Source: Salinicoccus sesuvii
GTDB lineage: Bacteria > Bacillota > Bacilli > Staphylococcales > Salinicoccaceae
DNA: 64,000 bases
Direction: 5' to 3'
Assembly (NCBI RefSeq): GCF_042648145.1
Contig: NZ_JBHRWV010000001.1
Span: forward strand, 186,001 to 250,000
The notes under the pieces are model-generated. The model searched no databases. It was not told the origin of the DNA and saw nothing but the letters and a program-made list of their open reading frames with translations. Of this stretch, positions 17,940-26,760 are shown piece by piece. Made by a program: the position numbers and the translations under genes. The stretch's first letter is position 1, and the number at the start of each line of letters is the position of its first letter.

Positions 17940-17982
17940 AAAGGAACAGACATTCACACGTTTCATGAATGTCTGTTCCTTT
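17940..17982 (-). terminator. Terminator of the sugar dehydrogenase gene
   Basis: Perfect 17-base arms (AAAGGAACAGACATTCA and its complement) with a nine-base loop. On the minus strand it is followed by a run of T, and lies 110 bases beyond the stop of the lipoprotein gene. Confidence 0.9.
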
Positions 17983-18091
17983 GATATCGCTGATAACCTC
18001 AATTGAATGTCATCGACAATGTTACATACTTTTAGAAGATAATGAATTGCTCAGAATGAATTTAATCAATATCAACATCATTTTCTGCTGT

Positions 18092-19441
18092 TTATTCACT
18101 TGCTGCAGTAACTCTGTAGATCAGACCACCATCAGTGGCTGCAATGAGTGCACCATCTTCGGTTACAAGAATATCACGGAAGCGTTCGCCTTCTTCAGTC
18201 AACAGACGCTCTTCTCCAACAATGAGGTCATCTTCAATGACGATACGGACAATATAGTTCGGTGCTAAGCCACCAATGAACAAATTGTTCTCCCATTCAG
18301 GAATTGCGTCGTTATCATAGAACGACATACCACTTGGTGCACTGGTTGGGTCCCAATAATATCTTGGTTCAACGAAGCCTTGTGCCTCGTGCTCTGAAAT
18401 ACCCTCGTTGATTAACTCACCTGTATACTCGATGCCGTAGGAAACGATTGGCCAGCCATAGTTATTACCTGGCTCAATGATATTCAGTTCGTCTCCCGCT
18501 TGTGGACCGAATTCGACAATCCATAAGTCTCCTGTTTCAGGGTGGAAATCTACCCCTTGAATATTACGGTGACCATAGCTGTAAATACCGTCCAGTGCGT
18601 CTTCGTCTTCGATAAACGGATTTGTATCTACGGGCTCTCCATCTTGCGTGATGTGAATCACTTTACCTAGGTAAGCATCTAAGTCTTGTGCACGTTCGCG
18701 AATCGGATCATCTGAACGCTCCCCTGTTGTTAGGAATAGATTGTCTTCATCATCGAAGATGATACGTCCACCATAGTGCAAGGTGCCATCATATGCTGGT
18801 GTTGCTTGGAAGATGACTTCAAAATCTTCAAGCGAAGTTTCGTCATCTGATAAAACCCCTTTACCGACAGCGGTTACCGTACCGTCTTCCATATCTTGAG
18901 CGAACGTCATAAATACTAATCTTGATTCGTCGAAATCAGGTGCAATGGTAACATCAAGCAACCCGCCTTGATCTTCGTTATTCACTTCTGGCGTACCCTC
19001 GATTGGTTCTGAAACAGAACCGTCTTCAAGATCTACAATAAGAAGTTCTGCCGAGTCTCTTTGCGTAACAAGTAGGCGGTTTGTATCAAACTCTTCCATG
19101 CCCCAAGACACCCCAAGACCTTCAACCACAGTTTCAACTTCATATTCCGTTTCAGTCTCTACTTCAGGTGCTCTTGTTTGTTCAGGGAATGCGGGTTCAA
19201 ACTCAGTGACTTTTGGTTCAGTTTCTGCTGATTCGGTATCCGTACTTTCATCAGCGTTCTCATCCGTACTTTCTTCACTTTCTTCAGTTGCAGCGTCCGA
19301 GTCATCAGTCGATTCTGTAGCAGTATCGGACTCTTCAGTGGACTCTTCTTCTGAAGCATCCTCGTTGCCACATGCTGCCAAAGCCAACATAAGAATCAGC
19401 ATCGGCAAAAACATCAGTCTTGACCATGAACCTCTTGTCAT
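18092..19441 (-). CDS. PQQ-dependent sugar dehydrogenase-like lipoprotein (GSDH/Asd family)
   Basis: 449 residues. N-terminal signal with lipobox ALAAC followed by Gly, so it is anchored to the outer face of the membrane. Residues about 27-95 are a low-complexity linker of Glu, Asp, Ser and Thr. After that comes the glucose/sorbosone dehydrogenase six-bladed propeller: VVEGLGVSWGMEEF, LHYGGRIIFDDEDNLFLTTG, SYGHRNIQGVDFHPETGDLW, EFGPQAGDELNIIEPGNNYGWP, all family landmarks; PQQ ligands fall in the GHRN and GDELN regions. Physiological substrates of the soluble aldose dehydrogenases of this family are uncertain. AAGGAGGAAAAGACG precedes the ATG. Monocistronic. Confidence 0.9.
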   Translation of the reverse strand: MTRGSWSRLMFLPMLILMLALAACGNEDASEEESTEESDTATESTDDSDAATEESEESTDENADESTDTESAETEPKVTEFEPAFPEQTRAPEVETETEYEVETVVEGLGVSWGMEEFDTNRLLVTQRDSAELLIVDLEDGSVSEPIEGTPEVNNEDQGGLLDVTIAPDFDESRLVFMTFAQDMEDGTVTAVGKGVLSDDETSLEDFEVIFQATPAYDGTLHYGGRIIFDDEDNLFLTTGERSDDPIRERAQDLDAYLGKVIHITQDGEPVDTNPFIEDEDALDGIYSYGHRNIQGVDFHPETGDLWIVEFGPQAGDELNIIEPGNNYGWPIVSYGIEYTGELINEGISEHEAQGFVEPRYYWDPTSAPSGMSFYDNDAIPEWENNLFIGGLAPNYIVRIVIEDDLIVGEERLLTEEGERFRDILVTEDGALIAATDGGLIYRVTAASE

Positions 19442-19643
19442 CGTCTTTTCCTCCTCTTTCCTGAAATGTCATATTGAATATATACTAAAGCGCGTTCTCC
19501 TGAATCCCGGTACCTTCTATCGGTTAAGACATTAATGCCATAACTAAAATATAGCTTTAGAGTAATTTTATCATAATTATCTGAAAATATAGTAATGATT
19601 TTACTTTTACGCTATAAATGAACTTATTATATTATGTAAAACC

Positions 19644-19675
19644 GCTGATTTTTGAACTATAGTGCAGAAATCAGC
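19644..19675 (-). terminator. Hairpin downstream of the DUF1275 gene
   Basis: GCTGATTT and AAATCAGC arms with a 16-base loop, followed on the minus strand by GGTTTTAC. A weak terminator candidate for the DUF1275 gene. The rest of 19442-19770 is AT-rich and holds the upstream region of the lipoprotein gene; no gene is seen. Confidence 0.5.
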
Positions 19676-19770
19676 TGACTTGGTGAATTATTTATTACGA
19701 TTTTATTCGTCTAGGATTTTTTGTCTTCTTTAACGAAGACTTTCCTCTCATAGTAAAAATAACCTTAAGG

Positions 19771-20445
19771 TCATTTAGCAGACAGAGTCGGATGGATAGC
19801 TGACCAAGTGAAGGCAATCAGGGAAATCAAGAAAGCGCCCCATAAGTGATAGACAGTATAGAATTGGATCGTTAGCGTTCCTACGCCAGCCCCTAATACA
19901 AAGATCAGAATGATAGCGCTCAGATTTGTTAAGTGTGTTTTGGCGGCTGAATCTCTTTTTAGAATAAGCTGATAAAGGTGACCCATTAGGTTTTTTGTAT
20001 TACCGGTCATGATACCGTTGTTAACTGCTGTACCACGGAATTTACGGAAGATTGTCAATTCATATCCTGCAAGGAGGCCAAGAGAAAACAGCATGACGCC
20101 GCCTATAATTCTTTGCTGGAATAGTGCGAGGGCTAAAAGAAGTATTGTTTGGATCAGAAGATAATAGCTATACCTCTTCATTCCTTTCTTCTGATAGCGG
20201 TCAAGTACGGCTTCTCCTACAAATGCTCCAATCGCAAATCCGACAAAAGACCAGATGTGACTGCTCGTTTCTCTCCATTCACCGGAGAAAAGTTTTGCGC
20301 TCAAACTGATTAGATTACCGGTCTGTGCGCTGACAAAAACTTCGTCTTGCTGCAAGAATGTGTATGCGTCGATAAACCCCATCAAAAAACACGCAATTAC
20401 AGTCAAGGTAGTGCTGATGTAGAGTGGTTCACTTTCTTTTGACAT
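19771..20445 (-). CDS. DUF1275 (YoaK-type) membrane protein
   Basis: 224 residues with six to seven hydrophobic helices. FLMGFIDAYTFL followed by FVSAQTGNLISL is the conserved N-terminal block of DUF1275, and TAVNNGIMTGNTKNLMGHLYQL the internal repeat of the same pattern (TGN recurring in each half). The function of the family is unknown. An AAGGAGCAAT-like ribosome binding site precedes ATGTCAAAAG. It is divergent from tspO across about 446 bases and not in an operon. Confidence 0.88.
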   Translation of the reverse strand: MSKESEPLYISTTLTVIACFLMGFIDAYTFLQQDEVFVSAQTGNLISLSAKLFSGEWRETSSHIWSFVGFAIGAFVGEAVLDRYQKKGMKRYSYYLLIQTILLLALALFQQRIIGGVMLFSLGLLAGYELTIFRKFRGTAVNNGIMTGNTKNLMGHLYQLILKRDSAAKTHLTNLSAIILIFVLGAGVGTLTIQFYTVYHLWGAFLISLIAFTWSAIHPTLSAK

Positions 20446-20891
20446 ATGTAAGTATTGCTCCTTTCTTCAAATCCTTTTTATTGTATATTCATGAATCATT
20501 AAAAGATATATTACATTATTAATGGGTATTATTTAGAGTTCGCTTAGCTATGGAAAATTGTTTTCGCCTTGGAAACCACAGAAGAGTAGTAAGGAGTGAT
20601 GGAAGAAAAGGCAGATTTTTTTCTTCGATCAAAGGCAGAGCAATTATCACAGGCCCGGCAACGGAATGTTCAGTATGCATAGATGACTAGATACCGGGGA
20701 TTTGCCGGTCTGTATATATCTAGCGACGGTATATCGTTCACTTTTTCTTCTTCTATTTATTGATTTTTACAAAATACCTCATGTACCTGGAAGTTCTCTA
20801 ATATTATCTAAATTTTCGACATCGCTATCATTATGTCTTTAACCTAGATATAGTATATACTTATTACCAAATTCTGAAATGAGGACATTCT
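20446..20891. other. Divergent intergenic region, no gene seen
   Basis: 446 bases between the DUF1275 gene and tspO. AT-rich ends with promoter-like TATA blocks, and a more GC-rich centre near 20640-20740 that contains short repeated GGTATA/CCGGTC words. I found no reading frame with a ribosome binding site and no clear hairpin terminator. Confidence 0.5.
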
Positions 20892-21353
20892 ATGAAACTA
20901 CTCGAATTTATATTTCATCTTGTTACTCCGCTAATATTGGGTAAGACAGTCGGGAAACTATCTACTAAATCTGCACCCAGACAATACAAGAAGCTCAAAC
21001 AGCCACCCTTTGCGCCACCACGTAAAATTTTTGCTCCCATGTGGACTTTTTTATATCTGACGATGGGATTGGCTCATGCGATCGTCAATAAAAAAGGCGA
21101 TCGTAAGGCAAGCAGACTGTTCAAGGTTCACCTGATTATCAACTTCACTTGGTCATTTCTGTTTTTCCGGCTCAGAAAACGCCAACTCGCATTGGTAAAC
21201 AGTGTCATGATCTGGGTTACGATGTACGCTGTATTATCAAAATTCTTCAAAGTGAGCAGACTATCCGGCATCATTCTGCTGCCATATACATTATGGACAA
21301 CATTCGCAGCTTATCTCACACTGGGAAGTTGGTATCTAAACCGCAAAAAATAA
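20892..21353 (+). CDS. tspO: TspO/MBR family protein
   Basis: 153 residues, five membrane helices. Seen: QYKKLKQPPFAPPRKIFAPMWTFLYLTMGLA, which contains the family signature of a PPF(A/S)PP loop followed by (V/I/A)FxPVWTxLYxxMGxA, and later FTWSFLFF and a terminal WYLNRKK. TspO proteins bind porphyrins and other small ligands and are linked to stress responses. The canonical second-half Trp-Asn-rich binding residues are only partly kept (INFTWSFLFF). GAGGA lies six bases ahead of the ATG. Single gene with its own terminator. Confidence 0.88.
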   Translation: MKLLEFIFHLVTPLILGKTVGKLSTKSAPRQYKKLKQPPFAPPRKIFAPMWTFLYLTMGLAHAIVNKKGDRKASRLFKVHLIINFTWSFLFFRLRKRQLALVNSVMIWVTMYAVLSKFFKVSRLSGIILLPYTLWTTFAAYLTLGSWYLNRKK

Positions 21354-21393
21354 CAGAACTCTGATTTGAAATTTCAGAAGTCACATAATCATA

Positions 21394-21440
21394 ACCCGAA
21401 CAATGGATAACGAAGGAAAATATCCATTGTTCGGGTCTTT
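21394..21440 (+). terminator. Terminator of tspO
   Basis: Sixteen-base perfect arms ACCCGAACAATGGATA and complement, 11-base loop, followed by CTTTCT. Confidence 0.9.
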
Positions 21441-21592
21441 CTATGTACGTTCAATTATCAAAACCGTGATTAACACATAGCATTAGATGCCTAGGGGTTT
21501 GTTCGAGTACATTACCTTGGACTACTAGTATAAATATCAATGGATTTTCATCAGAAGAGAAAAAGCTGTAAAGACTTCTTCCTTTTTTTATT

Positions 21593-21643
21593 TTTTAGTT
21601 CTTATACTTTTTCACGTGATATCACATAATATAAGAACTAAAA
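21593..21643. repeat. Long inverted repeat with a nested palindrome
   Basis: Perfect 14-base arms TTTTAGTTCTTATA and complement around a 23-base loop that itself contains the 10-base palindrome GTGATATCAC. It lies midway between tspO and the DUF6176 gene. The arms begin with Ts and end with As, so it may be a bidirectional terminator; the nested palindrome would also suit a protein-binding site. The remaining 21441-21810 has no gene. Confidence 0.55.
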
Positions 21644-21810
21644 AGTCACTTTATAATTTGAAGAATATTTGGTATATTTTTGAAGTATCGCTAAATTTGC
21701 AGAACGTATAAAAATATTATTGGCGAGATTAAAAGTAAAAACTGGATAGTGGGAAACTGCAATTTCAGACAAGGAAAAGTATTAGACAAAGGATAAAGGA
21801 GAGAATTGAA

Positions 21811-22155
21811 ATGAATGTTGAGTTAACGAGATATCGTGTAATAGATGGGAAATCTGCTGTTGTTGACGAATGGTTGACCTTCTTAAACGAGAACATGGAA
21901 GATGTATTAGTTACTCTAGAAGGAGAAAAAATGTATGTAGAAACGATTTTTAGAGAAGTGTTGGATGGGCATGAGTATCTATATTGGTATGCCGTACAAG
22001 GCGAGGGTGGCATAGACGTTAATGATTCGACACACTGGATTGATAAAAAACATCTTGCTTTTTGGGAAGAATGTATAGACCCTTCGTTCAAACCTGTAGA
22101 CTTGGTTACGTCAGTGGTAATGATTCCTTCTGCCGTAAGAGAGAGTATGAAATAA
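21811..22155 (+). CDS. DUF6176 family protein
   Basis: 114 residues, soluble. The text ELTRYRVIDGKSAVVDEWLTFLNEN, ETIFRE, GHEYLYWYAVQGEGG and a C-terminal acidic, aromatic stretch matches what I know of DUF6176, a small family of unknown function. AAAGGAGAGAATTGAA precedes the ATG. No operon partner: the terminator-like repeat is 168 bases upstream and more than a kilobase of non-coding DNA follows. Confidence 0.7.
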   Translation: MNVELTRYRVIDGKSAVVDEWLTFLNENMEDVLVTLEGEKMYVETIFREVLDGHEYLYWYAVQGEGGIDVNDSTHWIDKKHLAFWEECIDPSFKPVDLVTSVVMIPSAVRESMK

Positions 22156-22293
22156 GAATTGAAGTAATGGATGAAACTTTTACATAATTCATAAATAAGC
22201 TTTAATGCCAATGGACATAACTATCGATTAAATTTATCGAATGATATTCCCACAATCTCGTTACATAGGCATGTTCATTATTTTATTATTCTT

Positions 22294-22491
22294 CTAATAA
22301 GCTTCAATTTCCAGTATAGCTGTATCCAGAGCATTCAATTCCTCTTTGGTCTGCCGATATTGACTTGAAAATTTAAACTCATTATTTTCGTTTATTATAC
22401 TTGGTATTGAAGCTAGATCCAGTAAGACTTTGATGATACGATTTAATTCTCCGCATATTTCTACAATGAATATTTGTGTGCTTCGTAGCTC
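22294..22491 (-). pseudogene. Decayed protein-coding remnant
   Basis: An open stretch of about 65 codons ending in a TAG stop. It reads like real protein (EICGELNRIIKVLLDLAS, then QTKEELNALDTAILEIEAY, amphipathic helices rich in Glu and Leu). It is preceded in frame by a stop and has no plausible start or ribosome binding site. The composition suggests the C-terminal end of a helical protein whose 5' part has been lost. I do not recognise the family. Confidence 0.3.
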
Positions 22492-22967
22492 TAATCAGTG
22501 ACCAATTGCAAGCAGAATTATAATTACCTCCACATTCCTCATAGTGCCTTCTTCTTAATTGTTAGCAATGCCTAGTGAATTCCCTTTGAATGCTCGAGTT
22601 GTTTGTTCTTAATAATGTAGAACGTTTCTTTTGTGAAAGACTTCTATGCCATTCGTTTAATCTTGCAATTGCGATATGAATTGAAAATCCTGTTTTGTTA
22701 GGACTTTATTATCGGAGCACGTTTAAACCAAACAGTTCTAAAAACTAAGACTGTAAAAAGAATTATATGATGAATTTTTTTGAACTATTAATCACTTTTG
22801 TAAGCGCTTTTATAATATTTAAATGACAAAAAATATCGCGATTTTTTTAAAAAAACAAGTTTTTTTAAAAAAAGTTAAAACTTTTTTTGTATTAGCTATA
22901 TATCAATATTTAGATTTTTCTATCAATTTTCAGACGTACTATCGTAAAGAGGATAGAGAGGGTTTTT

Positions 22968-23051
22968 ATGGAAAAAGAAAACTTATTTTACAAGTTGGAA
23001 AATTCCTCGAGGCTGCCCCCTTTATGCCCGATTTTTGGTAAAGTGGTTTGA
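22968..23051 (+). CDS. Possible 27-residue peptide ahead of opuA
   Basis: ATG preceded by GAGAGGG at seven bases, encoding 27 residues (MEKENLFYKLENSS, then a Pro/Cys-rich end). It lies 218 bases upstream of opuAA. It could be a leader peptide, the head of a decayed gene or chance. No homologue comes to mind. Confidence 0.25.
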   Translation: MEKENLFYKLENSSRLPPLCPIFGKVV

Positions 23052-23268
23052 AAATGTAAGCGATAATATGTATAGTTTTAAACGTGCGCTTAGGCTCATT
23101 AGTACGGAAAGTGTTTTTCTTATATGGATTTATTGCTGCCTGTTGATTGAGGGGCAGGCTATCTGTATATCTAAAACAACTTTAAAAAATTTAATATAAG
23201 CAAAGTTGTTTCAGAAACTTTTCTAGCCATGAGTAGCAAAAAAATGGTAAAGAGAGGTGTGAAAACAA

Positions 23269-24468
23269 ATGCCAGTAATTAAGGTGGAAGGTTTGTCGAA
23301 AGTATTCGGCAAAAACTTTAAAGAGGCTTTGAAACTGCTTGAAGAAGGCAAAACCAAAGATGAAGTTTTAAAACAGACAGGCAGTACGGTCGGCGTAAAC
23401 CGTGCCTCCTTTGAAGTCGAGGCGGGAGAGATTTTTGTCATTATGGGTTTGTCTGGGAGTGGTAAGTCAACATTAGTTCGTTTGCTGAACCGATTAATTG
23501 ATCCTACAGAAGGCCATGTGTACATAGACGGAGAGGATCTTGCGACAATGAATAAAAAGGATCTTCTGCATGTACGTCGTACTCGGATGAGTATGGTATT
23601 CCAGAAGTTCGGGCTTTTCCCCTTCCGTTCGATCCTAGAAAATGCTGAATATGGACTGGAGGTACAAGGGATAGCGAAAGAAGAACGCAGGGAGAAAGCA
23701 CGAACTTCTCTTGAAATGGTCGGGCTGGGCAATTATGTTGACCAGTATCCATCCCAACTTTCCGGCGGTATGCAGCAACGTGTCGGTTTAGCAAGAGCAT
23801 TAGCCAATGATCCTGAAGTGCTTCTGATGGATGAAGCGTTCTCGGCGCTTGATCCGCTAATCCGTAAAGAAATGCAAGATGAGCTGTTGGACTTACAAGA
23901 AAAGATGAAAAAGACCATCATCTTTATTACTCACGATCTGGATGAAGCGTTACGTATCGGTGACAAGATTGCTCTTATGAAAGGCGGCTCCATCGTACAG
24001 GTCGGTTCACCAGAGGAAATTTTAGTGAACCCAGTAAACGATTACGTCGAAAAATTCGTTGAAGACGTTGATCGCTCAAAAGTACTGACGGCTTTTAACA
24101 TCATGAAACGTCCAGAAACGGTCAACATTGAAAAACATGGCCCCCGGGTGGCATTAGAACGGATGCAAAAAGAAGGAATCTCGAGCATTTACGTTACAGA
24201 TAGCAAACGGATTCTAAAAGGCTACGTAACTGCAGATGATACATCACTTGCGCTTCGCAAGGATGTAACCGACTTAATGTCCATTATGAAAACAGATGCA
24301 CCAACAGTGACGAAAGATACGTTAATGAATGCGGTATTTGAAATCAGCCACGATTCACCGGTGCCGATTCCTGTGGTTGAAGATGATAAATTGCTTGGGA
24401 TTATCGTACGTGGTGCGGTCATTTCAGCACTTGCAGGACAGGGTGAGGTGAATTTGACACATGCTTAA
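23269..24468 (+). CDS. opuAA: Glycine betaine ABC transporter, ATPase with CBS domains
   Basis: 399-residue ATPase of the OpuA/GbuA osmoprotectant importer. Seen: the family N-terminus VEGLSKVFGKN with a helical insertion, Walker A MGLSGSGKSTLVRL, signature LSGGMQQRVGLARAL, Walker B VLLMDEAFSALDPL, and the switch FITHDLDEALRIGD. From about residue 280 two CBS domains follow, which in OpuA sense ionic strength or nucleotides. The ATG is preceded by AAAGAGAGGTG. It overlaps the permease gene by eight bases. Used for salt protection together with the next two genes. Confidence 0.96.
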   Translation: MPVIKVEGLSKVFGKNFKEALKLLEEGKTKDEVLKQTGSTVGVNRASFEVEAGEIFVIMGLSGSGKSTLVRLLNRLIDPTEGHVYIDGEDLATMNKKDLLHVRRTRMSMVFQKFGLFPFRSILENAEYGLEVQGIAKEERREKARTSLEMVGLGNYVDQYPSQLSGGMQQRVGLARALANDPEVLLMDEAFSALDPLIRKEMQDELLDLQEKMKKTIIFITHDLDEALRIGDKIALMKGGSIVQVGSPEEILVNPVNDYVEKFVEDVDRSKVLTAFNIMKRPETVNIEKHGPRVALERMQKEGISSIYVTDSKRILKGYVTADDTSLALRKDVTDLMSIMKTDAPTVTKDTLMNAVFEISHDSPVPIPVVEDDKLLGIIVRGAVISALAGQGEVNLTHA

Positions 24469-25312
24469 CTTCATGGAGAATTTCGGAAAATTTCCACTGA
24501 GCTCATGGGTGTCTGATTTTACAGATTGGATTTCCAACAGCTTTTCATTCCTCTTCGACCCAATCAAGAATGAGTTTGGGAATGGCTTGGCATCCTTCTC
24601 TGATATGCTGGCAGCAGTACCACCGATAATTGTCATTTTAATCGTAGCTGTGCTCGCATTTTTCCTCAGCGGAAAACGATTCGGACTGCCAGTCTTCTCA
24701 ATCGCCGGCTTGTTACTAGTATGGAATCAGGGATTATGGGAACAACTGATGTTATCGTTCTCGTTGGTGCTTGTTGCCAGTTTGCTTTCAGTCATCATCG
24801 GTGTGCCAATCGGCATCCTGATGTCCAAAAGCAAAATTGCTGAGAACCTCATCACACCCGTTCTTGATTTCATGCAGACGATGCCTGCATTCGTTTATCT
24901 CATCCCGGCTGTTGCATTTTTCAGTATCGGGATGGTACCAGGAATTTTTGCTTCTTTAATTTTCGCGACGCCGCCGACTGTCCGCTTTACTAATTTGGGT
25001 ATCCGTCAAGTATCAGAAGAATTAGTGGAGGCAGCCGAAGCATTCGGCAGCACGGGCATACAGAAATTGTTCAAGATTGAACTGCCGATGGCCAAAACGA
25101 CAATTATGGCTGGCATCAATCAGACAGTCATGCTTGCCTTATCCATGGTTGTCATCGCATCAATGATTGGTGCGCCTGGACTTGGACGCGAAGTACTCTC
25201 AGCTCTGCAGCGTGCCGACGTTGGAACTGGCTTTGTCGCTGGTCTTGGTATTGTCATCCTTGCAATCATTATCGATCGTTTCACTCAAAGTTTCTCAACG
25301 AAAAAAACGTAA
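24461..25312 (+). CDS. opuAB: Glycine betaine ABC transporter, permease
   Basis: 283 residues, about seven membrane helices, binding-protein-dependent permease family. The block TPVLDFMQTMPAFVYLIPAV and the EAA-like cytoplasmic loop VEAAEAFGSTGIQKLFKIELP are characteristic of OpuAB/ProW. The start overlaps the end of opuAA; GGTGAGGTG lies about 11 bases ahead of ATG 24461, and ATG 24473 is an alternative. Unlike some lactic-acid-bacterial OpuABC fusions, the binding protein is a separate gene 67 bases downstream. Confidence 0.95.
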   Translation: MLNFMENFGKFPLSSWVSDFTDWISNSFSFLFDPIKNEFGNGLASFSDMLAAVPPIIVILIVAVLAFFLSGKRFGLPVFSIAGLLLVWNQGLWEQLMLSFSLVLVASLLSVIIGVPIGILMSKSKIAENLITPVLDFMQTMPAFVYLIPAVAFFSIGMVPGIFASLIFATPPTVRFTNLGIRQVSEELVEAAEAFGSTGIQKLFKIELPMAKTTIMAGINQTVMLALSMVVIASMIGAPGLGREVLSALQRADVGTGFVAGLGIVILAIIIDRFTQSFSTKKT

Positions 25313-25379
25313 TCAACTTAGATGAATGGAATCTTTTGAATAAGAAAGTACCATACTAGAAAAGGAGATTGATCTTTAC

Positions 25380-26312
25380 ATGAAAAAAGTACAATGGAAA
25401 AAATTAGGTGCAGCTTCTATTTTAACACCAATTATATTACTTACAGCTTGCGGTAACGAAGACAGTGCAGAAGGTACGGACGATGAAACGAATGGTGATT
25501 CAGGCGAAGTGAATTATGGTGAAGAGATGGACTACAAAATCACAGGCATTGAGCCCGGTGCAGGCGTAGTTGCAGGTTCAGAACAAGCCGTTGAAGACTA
25601 CGACAGCCTTGAAGGATGGGAAGTGGTAACTTCTTCAAGCGGTGCGATGGCAACAGCTTTAGGCCAAGCAATTGATAATGAAGAGCCAATCATTGTAACT
25701 GGCTGGAGCCCACATTGGAAGTTCCAGGAATACGATCTTAAATATCTTGAAGATCCTGAAGGCGTCTTCGGTGAAGCTGAAACAATCAACACAATGGTAC
25801 GCCAAGGATTGGAAGAAGAGGCCCCTGAAGCTTATACAATCCTGGACCAATTCCAATGGGAGCCGGAAGACATCGAAAGTGTCATGCTTGAAGTTTCTAA
25901 CGGAACGGACGTAGAAGAAGCTTCGGCCACGTGGATCGACGAAAATAGCGACAAAGTGGCTGAGTGGACAGAGGGTACCGAAACTGTCGACAACACTGAA
26001 ATCGAACTTGCATACGTAGAGTGGGATACAGAAATCGCATCTACGAATGTAGTTGGCCAAGTACTTGAAGCCCAAGGCTATGACGTAACATTGACTCCGC
26101 TTGACAATGCAGTAATGTGGTCGGCAGTGGCTGAAGGTCAAGCTGATGGCATGGTAGCTGCTTGGTTGCCGAACACTCACGCATCTCAATTTGAATCATA
26201 TGGTGACGATGTAGTAGACCTTGGTGAAAACTTGGAAGGTGCTAAAGTCGGACTCGTTGTCCCTTCTTATATGGAAGTCGATTCTATTGATGATTTAACG
26301 TCGAAACAATAA
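25380..26312 (+). CDS. opuAC: Glycine betaine-binding lipoprotein
   Basis: 310 residues. Signal peptide with lipobox LLTAC followed by Gly, an acidic Ser/Thr/Asp linker, then the OpuAC domain: ITGIEPGAGVV, SSSGAMATALGQAIDNEEPIIVTGWSPHWKF, where the Trp residues of the betaine cage would lie, and YVEWDTEIASTNVV of the second lobe. AAAAGGAGATTGATCTTTAC precedes the ATG. It follows the permease gene in the same direction and is followed by a strong terminator; it delivers betaine or proline betaine to the OpuAA-OpuAB channel. Confidence 0.95.
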   Translation: MKKVQWKKLGAASILTPIILLTACGNEDSAEGTDDETNGDSGEVNYGEEMDYKITGIEPGAGVVAGSEQAVEDYDSLEGWEVVTSSSGAMATALGQAIDNEEPIIVTGWSPHWKFQEYDLKYLEDPEGVFGEAETINTMVRQGLEEEAPEAYTILDQFQWEPEDIESVMLEVSNGTDVEEASATWIDENSDKVAEWTEGTETVDNTEIELAYVEWDTEIASTNVVGQVLEAQGYDVTLTPLDNAVMWSAVAEGQADGMVAAWLPNTHASQFESYGDDVVDLGENLEGAKVGLVVPSYMEVDSIDDLTSKQ

Positions 26313-26370
26313 TAAAATATATCTAATAATGGGTAAAGAAAAATTTCTCTGAATTAGATCAAAAATTTTT

Positions 26371-26416
26371 AAGAGACAGACAAGGCAGTCTAAGACTGCC
26401 TTGTCTGTCTCTTTAT
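26371..26416 (+). terminator. Terminator of the opuA operon
   Basis: About twenty-base arms (AAGAGACAGACAAGGCAGTC and complement) with a very short loop, then CTTTATT. Confidence 0.93.
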
Positions 26417-26433
26417 TGTAGGGCACGATATAT

Positions 26434-26505
26434 TTAACAAACAGAATGTTGTGCATGAGACACCGAACCTCCAATCTGTGTCAGTGGGTTGGAAGTTCAA
26501 TAAAG
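26434..26505 (+). ncRNA. Antitoxin RNA of an Fst/par-like type I system, copy 1
   Basis: Inferred RNAII. It begins near TTAACAAACAGAATG, passes GTGCATGAGACACCGAAC, and ends in a hairpin AACCTCCAA...TTGGAAGTT (one mismatch). The same layout recurs at 31664. The word GCATGA also occurs on this strand at 26618, opposite the ribosome binding region of the toxin, as the direct repeats of par loci do. Its -10 (GATATA near 26427) is weak. Confidence 0.5.
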
Positions 26506-26527
26506 TGGGGTGGATTTAGTCATCTGA

Positions 26528-26621
26528 TTATTTATCATGTCTATCCAAACGATAAGCGAAGAGTGTGATGTTTGAACCAATAGTAATGAGTGCAATTAAC
26601 AATTCACAAAAAGCCGAGCAT
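26528..26621 (-). pseudogene. Fst-like toxin gene with a one-base frameshift
   Basis: On the minus strand GAGGAAGGGA precedes ATG at 26621. The frame reads Met-Leu-Gly-Phe-Leu then stops. Removing one T from the run of five Ts (26608-26612) gives a 30-residue peptide MLGFCELLIALITIGSN...FAYRLDRHDK: a single hydrophobic helix followed by an Asp/Arg/Lys tail, the pattern of Fst-family membrane toxins. The stop is followed by the shared terminator hairpin, and TATAAT at 26672-26677 (minus strand) would start an RNA of about 185 bases. The gene is therefore inactive, phase-variable, or a sequencing error. Family assignment rests on pattern, not on a search. Confidence 0.55.
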
Positions 26622-26760
26622 GATGTCCCTTCCTCTACGCTAATAGCACAGAAATGAACTAAGTAATCGCTATTATATTGATCTATTTGGTGTATTTTAG
26701 GATTCTTCCAAAAATGTACTTTATATGTATAGTCTTATGTTCAAAATGAGCTAATCATTC

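Larger units (their letters stand above)
22156..23268. other. 1.1-kb AT-rich region with decayed coding remnants
   Basis: No intact gene is supported. The minus strand at 22294-22491 holds a protein-like remnant, and a short frame with a good ribosome binding site lies at 22968-23051 (separate entries). Runs of T7A7 near 22842-22880 make a frame of 72 codons there implausible. Two words resembling cre sites occur (TGTAAGCGCTTTTA at 22799 and TGTAAGCGATAATA near 23055), each one mismatch from consensus; with no adjacent catabolic gene their meaning is unclear. The region just upstream of 23269 should hold the opuA promoter. Confidence 0.5.

Noticed and set aside
22842..22880. T7A7 runs as a structured element
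   Set aside because: Simple homopolymer alternation in AT-rich DNA; no conserved stem with a loop or partner gene.
22823..23041. 72-codon frame upstream of opuA
   Set aside because: Starts without a ribosome binding site and reads through T7A7 runs giving Phe/Lys repeats; not protein-like.
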